A DNA stretch of 8,252 bases from Bacteroidota bacterium (GTDB taxonomy: Bacteria; Bacteroidota; Bacteroidia; Chitinophagales; Chitinophagaceae), in NCBI GenBank assembly GCA_023390215.1, contig JAEWDG010000248.1:1-8252 (forward strand). Direction: 5' to 3'. Numbering within the stretch: the stretch's first letter is position 1; every line of letters begins with the position of its first letter. The position numbers and the translations under genes are program-made. The notes under the pieces are model-generated. The model was not told where the DNA came from. It was given only the letters and a program-made list of their open reading frames with translations, and ran no database searches. Below, piece after piece: positions 4,895-8,252 of this stretch.

Positions 4895-5674
4895 TTAATT
4901 TTTATTTCTTCTTGCAGAAAGCACGGTAGTTACTGCGATCACGATTCCAATACCAATAAAGATCACAGGCAGATAAGGAATAAACCCTCTGAGGACCGAA
5001 GGGCTCTTCTTATCTTTTTCCAGCATAAGCGTAGGGATATCATGTGCAAGCTGCGACAATTTTGAACTATCGAACCCATTATACCATCCCCTGATAACAC
5101 GATTAGTATCCAGCAGGAAAAAGTTTTCTGTATGAATGAAGGCTGTATCAACACCTGGGTCTGCAATGCTGGCTTTCATCTCAGAAAACGCAAAATCATA
5201 AAGATCTTTTTTATCTGCCTGACCAAACCACCATGAATCATGATCTGCCTGAAAACGGTCTGCGAATTTTCTTAACTGCGGAAAACTATCACGTTCCGGA
5301 TCCACACTGAGCGAGACAAACTGAACGATGGAATCGCTGTTCTGGAATGAAGCCTGCAGGCGCTTCATGTTACGTGCCAGGCCCGGGCAAACAGAAGGGC
5401 AATGCGTAAAAAAGAAATCCATTACAATGATCTTACCTCTCAGGTCGTTGAGTGAAACCTGCTGACCAAGCTGGTTGGTAAAATGTAGGTTTCTGACCTG
5501 GTGCCATACGGTGTCTGTTTTTTTCTTACCGTTACTTTCAATGGTTACCACGCTATCGTAAAAATAACGCGGTGGCATATGAATGGCATCTTTGCTGAAA
5601 TATTTTACTATCCAATATCCCGTAAAGGGAATCAGCATAGCGATCAAAAGTGCAAGAAATGCTTTGCGGTTCAC
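4895..5674 (-). CDS. SCO1/SenC-family copper chaperone for cytochrome oxidase
   Basis: 259 residues from a GTG at 5674; the next in-frame ATG would cut the N-terminal membrane anchor, so GTG is preferred. Sco proteins deliver copper to, or reduce, the CuA site of oxidase subunit II on the outer face of the membrane. An uncleaved anchor lies at about 5-24, and a thioredoxin-like domain at about 65-220. The copper-binding pair is in FTHCPSVCPG (Cys92 and Cys96), and the third ligand is in FIHTENFF (His181). SLSVDPERDS at 121-130 is also a family motif. A second hydrophobic segment at about 233-253, followed by a basic tail, adds a C-terminal anchor not present in classic single-anchor Sco proteins. 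The gene is followed 3 bp later by the DUF420 gene and preceded by the oxidase subunit cluster. Confidence 0.95.
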   Translation of the reverse strand: MNRKAFLALLIAMLIPFTGYWIVKYFSKDAIHMPPRYFYDSVVTIESNGKKKTDTVWHQVRNLHFTNQLGQQVSLNDLRGKIIVMDFFFTHCPSVCPGLARNMKRLQASFQNSDSIVQFVSLSVDPERDSFPQLRKFADRFQADHDSWWFGQADKKDLYDFAFSEMKASIADPGVDTAFIHTENFFLLDTNRVIRGWYNGFDSSKLSQLAHDIPTLMLEKDKKSPSVLRGFIPYLPVIFIGIGIVIAVTTVLSARRNKN

Positions 5675-5691
5675 ACTAGAATTTTGTGCCG

Positions 5692-5699
5692 CAAAGTTC
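5692..5699 (-). promoter_or_regulatory. Weak candidate -7 element for the SCO1-DUF420 unit
   Basis: On the minus strand GAACTTTG differs from TAnnTTTG at one base and lies 17 nt before the GTG start. No TTTG is found at the usual distance; a TTTTTG lies only 12 nt upstream. The terminator at 5739-5760 implies that some promoter must exist in this gap, unless read-through supplies the unit. Confidence 0.25.
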
Positions 5700-5730
5700 G
5701 CTGAATATCGTCAAAAATGAGGATGCATTT

Positions 5731-5760
5731 AAAATAAAATGCCATCCTGTTGGATGGCAT
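5731..5760 (-). terminator. Intrinsic terminator of the cytochrome oxidase subunit operon
   Basis: A perfect 9-bp stem (plus-strand ATGCCATCC at 5739-5747, GGATGGCAT at 5752-5760) has a 4-nt loop and, on the minus strand, is followed by TTTATTTT. It starts 25 bp after the stop codon of the subunit IV gene and separates that operon from the SCO1-DUF420 pair. Confidence 0.85.
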
Positions 5761-5785
5761 GTGATGTATCATGGTTTTATCAGGT

Positions 5786-6220
5786 TTACCTGGGAGCGCC
5801 GGGTTCAATTGCAGGTGTTGCAATTTGTTCGGTTTTTGCCGGACGTGAACCAGCGTCGGTGTTTCTCAGGTTTTTCCAACTGTTTCCATCCCAAAGAAAT
5901 GCAATGATGAACCAGATAAAAAGGCTCAAAGGAACCACGATGGTCATGATAAAATTCCTCACCTCATCTCCAAGGTGCATGAAAATAGAAACGATATAAT
6001 AAGCTTTTGCCAGGGTAAGTATACAAACCATTCCTTTAAAAGCAAGTACCAATGATGCATTGGGGTGTTCACCTTTATGAATAGTATAGATTGCCAACCC
6101 TATTCCCAGTTCAATAAGCGTAATTACAGAAAGTATCCAGAACGTTTTCCAAATACGTTTTGTACTTCCCGAATGTTCGGGTGCAAAACTGATCTCAGGT
6201 GAAATGGTGTGATGCGCCAT
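5786..6220 (-). CDS. Cytochrome c oxidase subunit IV-type protein (COX4_pro)
   Basis: 144 residues with three membrane helices at about 24-46, 58-82 and 89-110. It is a small accessory subunit of a heme-copper oxidase in the cytoplasmic membrane, of the prokaryotic subunit IV/CyoD-like type. The segment AKAYYIVSIFMHLGDEVRNF at 71-90 is the clearest family signature. The helix bundle is preceded by a histidine-containing cytoplasmic lead and followed by an unusual Pro- and Ala-rich tail of about 35 residues (about 111-144). It is the last gene of the operon, 19 bp after the subunit III stop. The ATG at 6220 is preceded by an A/G-rich stretch (AAAGAGAAAA). Confidence 0.88.
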   Translation of the reverse strand: MAHHTISPEISFAPEHSGSTKRIWKTFWILSVITLIELGIGLAIYTIHKGEHPNASLVLAFKGMVCILTLAKAYYIVSIFMHLGDEVRNFIMTIVVPLSLFIWFIIAFLWDGNSWKNLRNTDAGSRPAKTEQIATPAIEPGAPR

Positions 6221-6239
6221 AATGATTTTCTCTTTATAA

Positions 6240-7118
6240 TTAGATTAGATAGAAGCAAAGGAATACGAATACCCAAACCAGGTCAACGAAGTGCCAGTAA
6301 AGACCCGCTTTTTCGATCATTTCATAATGCCCGCGATCGTCGAAGTGACCAAGTCTGGTTTTTATAAACATAATGAGATTGATGATCACTCCGCTGAATA
6401 CGTGGAATCCATGGAATCCTGTAATTCCGAAGAAATAACCACCAAAAGCGATCGGACCCTGATGGTTGGCATGTATTCCCGCATTACTGATCTGCCTGAT
6501 GAGTTCTGCGTTTGACAAGGCAGAAAGATCGTGAGAAGCTTCTCCTGCATGGTGAAGGGTTCCGGCGATATTTACCAACTGGTCGTGCGGAGTATTGGCA
6601 AGTGCAGCCGAAAATTCGGCGCCTGTGAGTTCACGCCCGAAGGGATTTGCTTTTACAGTTGTTGGAAGCGTTCCCAGGGTACCATCATTTAACAGGGCGA
6701 TGTGTTCTCCGGTAAGTAAATGCGTCCATTCCCATGCCTGGCAACTCAGAAAGGCCAGACCTCCAAGAATGGTTAAGATCATATACTTCTCCACTCCTTT
6801 GCGGTTCATCTTGTGCCCTTCATGCACAGCCAGTACCATGGTAACCGAACTGAAGATCAGGATGAAGGTCATAAGACTCACAAAAGCGAGCGGAAGATTT
6901 GCGTGACCCGCAAAAGGGAAGGAATTGAAAACATGGTTGGGGTCTGCCCAATAGTTCACACTGAAACGTATGGTTCCGTAACTGATCAGAAACGCGCCGA
7001 ATGTAAAGGCGTCGCTCATCAGAAAGTACCACATCATTACCTTACCATAGCTGGCATTGAAGGGACTTTTTCCTCCACTCCACCATTTTGTGCCTGCAGG
7101 TATCGCTGTTGTTGCCAT
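6240..7118 (-). CDS. Cytochrome c oxidase subunit III, long form
   Basis: 292 residues. Subunit III of an aa3/caa3-type oxidase stabilises subunit I and its proton path in the cytoplasmic membrane. Hydrophobic segments are at about 28-52, 74-98, 110-128, 226-252 and 272-292. Signatures are KVMMWYFLMSDAFTFGAF at 26-43, AWEWTHLL at 128-135, FFGITGFHGFHVFSGVI at 229-245 and LYWHFVDLVWVFVF at 273-286. Residues about 137-223, between helices 3 and 4, form an unusually long polar insert with many His, Ala and Asn. This explains why the protein is longer than its neighbour, which belongs to the same family. The start ATG at 7118 follows the upstream subunit III gene by 25 bp. Two consecutive subunit III genes of different length are, as I recall, usual in this phylum. 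Confidence 0.93.
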   Translation of the reverse strand: MATTAIPAGTKWWSGGKSPFNASYGKVMMWYFLMSDAFTFGAFLISYGTIRFSVNYWADPNHVFNSFPFAGHANLPLAFVSLMTFILIFSSVTMVLAVHEGHKMNRKGVEKYMILTILGGLAFLSCQAWEWTHLLTGEHIALLNDGTLGTLPTTVKANPFGRELTGAEFSAALANTPHDQLVNIAGTLHHAGEASHDLSALSNAELIRQISNAGIHANHQGPIAFGGYFFGITGFHGFHVFSGVIINLIMFIKTRLGHFDDRGHYEMIEKAGLYWHFVDLVWVFVFLCFYLI

Positions 7119-7143
7119 AATTAAATATAAATATTATAACCTT

Positions 7144-7710
7144 TTATCGGATCATGATCAGGAATACGAGCAGGTAGATCCAAAGTATGTCTACAAAATG
7201 CCAGTATGTACTGATCAGTTCAACCGGAACTGAACTATAATTTCTTGCCCTGGTGCTGAATGCCCTGAACAGCATTACAATCAGTGTAATGATGCCTCCC
7301 AAAACGTGTACCGCATGAATCCCTACAATGGTGTAGAGAAAAGAATAGGATACATTTTTTGTAAAGGTCACGCCACTGGCCCAAAGCCTGTTGAAACCCA
7401 GTATTTGTAATCCGATAAAAACCAGCCCTAAAACCAGGGTGGTTAGCATCAGCATCCGATACCGGGGTATCATTCTTTCTTTAAAAGATCTCGCAGCCAT
7501 CACCAGCGTCAAACTGCTGGCAATAATAACTGCCGTACTCCACCAGAATGCAACCGGGAGTTCAAAACTCTGCCAGTTTGCCTGGTTTCGCTTTACAATG
7601 TATGCACTGGTTAAACCGGCAAACATCATCAATATACTTCCGATTCCTACCCAAAGAGTAAACTTATGGGGATGAATCTTTTTTTTCTGTTCCATGGCCA
7701 CTGCTAACAT
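7144..7710 (-). CDS. Cytochrome c oxidase subunit III, short form
   Basis: 188 residues from the ATG at 7710; another ATG at 7695 (residue 6) is equally possible. It has five membrane helices at about 17-39, 53-73, 86-106, 121-148 and 166-187, the five-helix form of heme-copper oxidase subunit III. Family signatures are FAGLTSAYIVKR at 30-41, YTIVGIHAVHVLGG at 126-139 and STYWHFVDILWIYLL at 167-181. The central region lacks the insert of the next gene. It lies 23 bp downstream of ctaB and 25 bp upstream of the long subunit III gene, in one operon. Whether both subunit III proteins sit in the same complex cannot be told. Confidence 0.92.
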   Translation of the reverse strand: MLAVAMEQKKKIHPHKFTLWVGIGSILMMFAGLTSAYIVKRNQANWQSFELPVAFWWSTAVIIASSLTLVMAARSFKERMIPRYRMLMLTTLVLGLVFIGLQILGFNRLWASGVTFTKNVSYSFLYTIVGIHAVHVLGGIITLIVMLFRAFSTRARNYSSVPVELISTYWHFVDILWIYLLVFLIMIR

Positions 7711-7733
7711 AATTGCCTAACTTTTTAAATTGC

Positions 7734-8252
7734 TCAGACCCTGATCTTATCTGCATACATACTTAGAAGTACAATCATCAGATAGAAATAAGAACTGAAC
7801 ATTACCATTCTCGCACTCGCCGCGGTCATTTTTACATAAAGCATCACACTGGCATACACCATCCATAGGTTGCAACCCAGCAAGATGAAAAAGCTGGTCA
7901 TTCCGCTTAATTCAAACAGAAAAGGCAAAAATCCAACAGGCACCATCATCACACTATATATGATAGATTGCACTGCTGTGAATTTCGTTGGTCCTTTAAC
8001 CGCCGTCAGCAATTTGAATCCTGCCCGGGTATAATCGCTGTGCGCCAGCCATGCGATAGCCCAGAAATGCGGGAACTGCCAGAGAAACTGAATCGCGAAA
8101 AGGATCCATCCGCCCGTGCTGAACTGATCTGTTGCTGCAACCCACCCAATCAAACAGGGCAGGGCGCCCGGAATCGCTCCAACTAACACCGAAATGGAGT
8201 TGACTTTTTTTAGCGGCGTATAAATGAAACCATAGAGAAAAAGGCTGAAAGC
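7734..8252 (-). CDS. ctaB: Protoheme IX farnesyltransferase, heme O synthase (5' part missing)
   Basis: The frame stays open to the right edge, so about 172 C-terminal residues of an enzyme of roughly 300 are visible. It belongs to the UbiA prenyltransferase family and joins a farnesyl group to protoheme to make heme O, the precursor of heme A in aa3 oxidases, within the membrane. In visible numbering: YTPLKKVNSISVLVGAIPGA at 11-30 and PCLIGWVAA at 32-40, both CtaB hallmarks. These are followed by FLWQFPHFWAIAWLAHSDYT at 56-75 and RAGFKLL at 76-82, the second Asp-rich substrate region, here with SDY where many relatives have DDY. The first Asp-rich motif is outside the window. An internal GTG at 8189 is not the start because homology continues upstream. 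It is the visible first gene of the subunit III/IV operon. Confidence 0.93.
   Translation of the reverse strand, partial: AFSLFLYGFIYTPLKKVNSISVLVGAIPGALPCLIGWVAATDQFSTGGWILFAIQFLWQFPHFWAIAWLAHSDYTRAGFKLLTAVKGPTKFTAVQSIIYSVMMVPVGFLPFLFELSGMTSFFILLGCNLWMVYASVMLYVKMTAASARMVMFSSYFYLMIVLLSMYADKIRV

Noticed and set aside
6595..7124. Plus-strand open frames (about 103 codons each) antisense to subunit III.
   Set aside because: They mirror the conserved subunit III frame and their translations show no family features.

Overview
The window reads as a chromosomal segment of a Bacteroidota bacterium, most likely of the Chitinophagaceae or a nearby family. This rests on several things: TAnnTTTG-type -7 promoter elements, weak or absent Shine-Dalgarno sequences, a ctaB / two-COX3 / COX4 / SCO1 / DUF420 respiratory cluster, a DUF5522 protein, and an Lrp/AsnC regulator of a type I associate with that phylum. 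The assignment comes from family recognition, not from a search.

Layout: (1) Positions 2-1947, plus strand: the 3' part of a membrane-anchored family 2 glycosyltransferase, joined by an ATGA overlap to a DppC/OppC-type ABC transporter permease. (2) Positions 1948-2421, minus strand: an Lrp/AsnC-family regulator whose stop codon abuts the permease stop. (3) Positions 2422-2802: an intergenic region that is not empty. It holds two divergent Bacteroidota-type promoters around a 22-bp inverted repeat, then a 168-nt tRNA-shaped RNA gene, then a strong intrinsic terminator. (4) Positions 2803-4088, plus strand: trmB (tRNA m7G46 methyltransferase), a small DUF5522 cysteine-motif protein and an alkyltransferase-like (ATL) protein, each overlapping the next by 23 bp. 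(5) Positions 4089-4300: a repeat-rich spacer. (6) Positions 4301-5674, minus strand: a DUF420 membrane protein and a SCO1/SenC copper chaperone, 3 bp apart. (7) Positions 5739-8252, minus strand: ctaB (partial), two heme-copper oxidase subunit III proteins and a subunit IV protein, closed by a terminator. Regions 6 and 7 together make the assembly and small-subunit part of an aa3/caa3-type cytochrome oxidase locus: heme O synthesis, copper delivery, assembly factor and structural subunits.

The most interesting object is the RNA at 2567-2734. It has a 7-bp acceptor stem, U8, a D-arm with G18G19 that looks like tRNA-Leu, a 5-bp C/G anticodon stem with a 7-nt loop, and a textbook T-arm. Its variable region is about 96 nt instead of the 10-24 nt of class II tRNAs, and it folds into its own hairpins, one capped by a GNRA tetraloop. 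The anticodon by position is GUC (Asp), followed by an unusual U37, on a Leu-like body with G73. It looks like an independent transcription unit that shares a palindrome-containing control region with the divergent Lrp/AsnC gene. It is the best candidate here for something undescribed: a non-canonical tRNA with a possible non-translational or recoding role, perhaps under amino-acid-responsive control.
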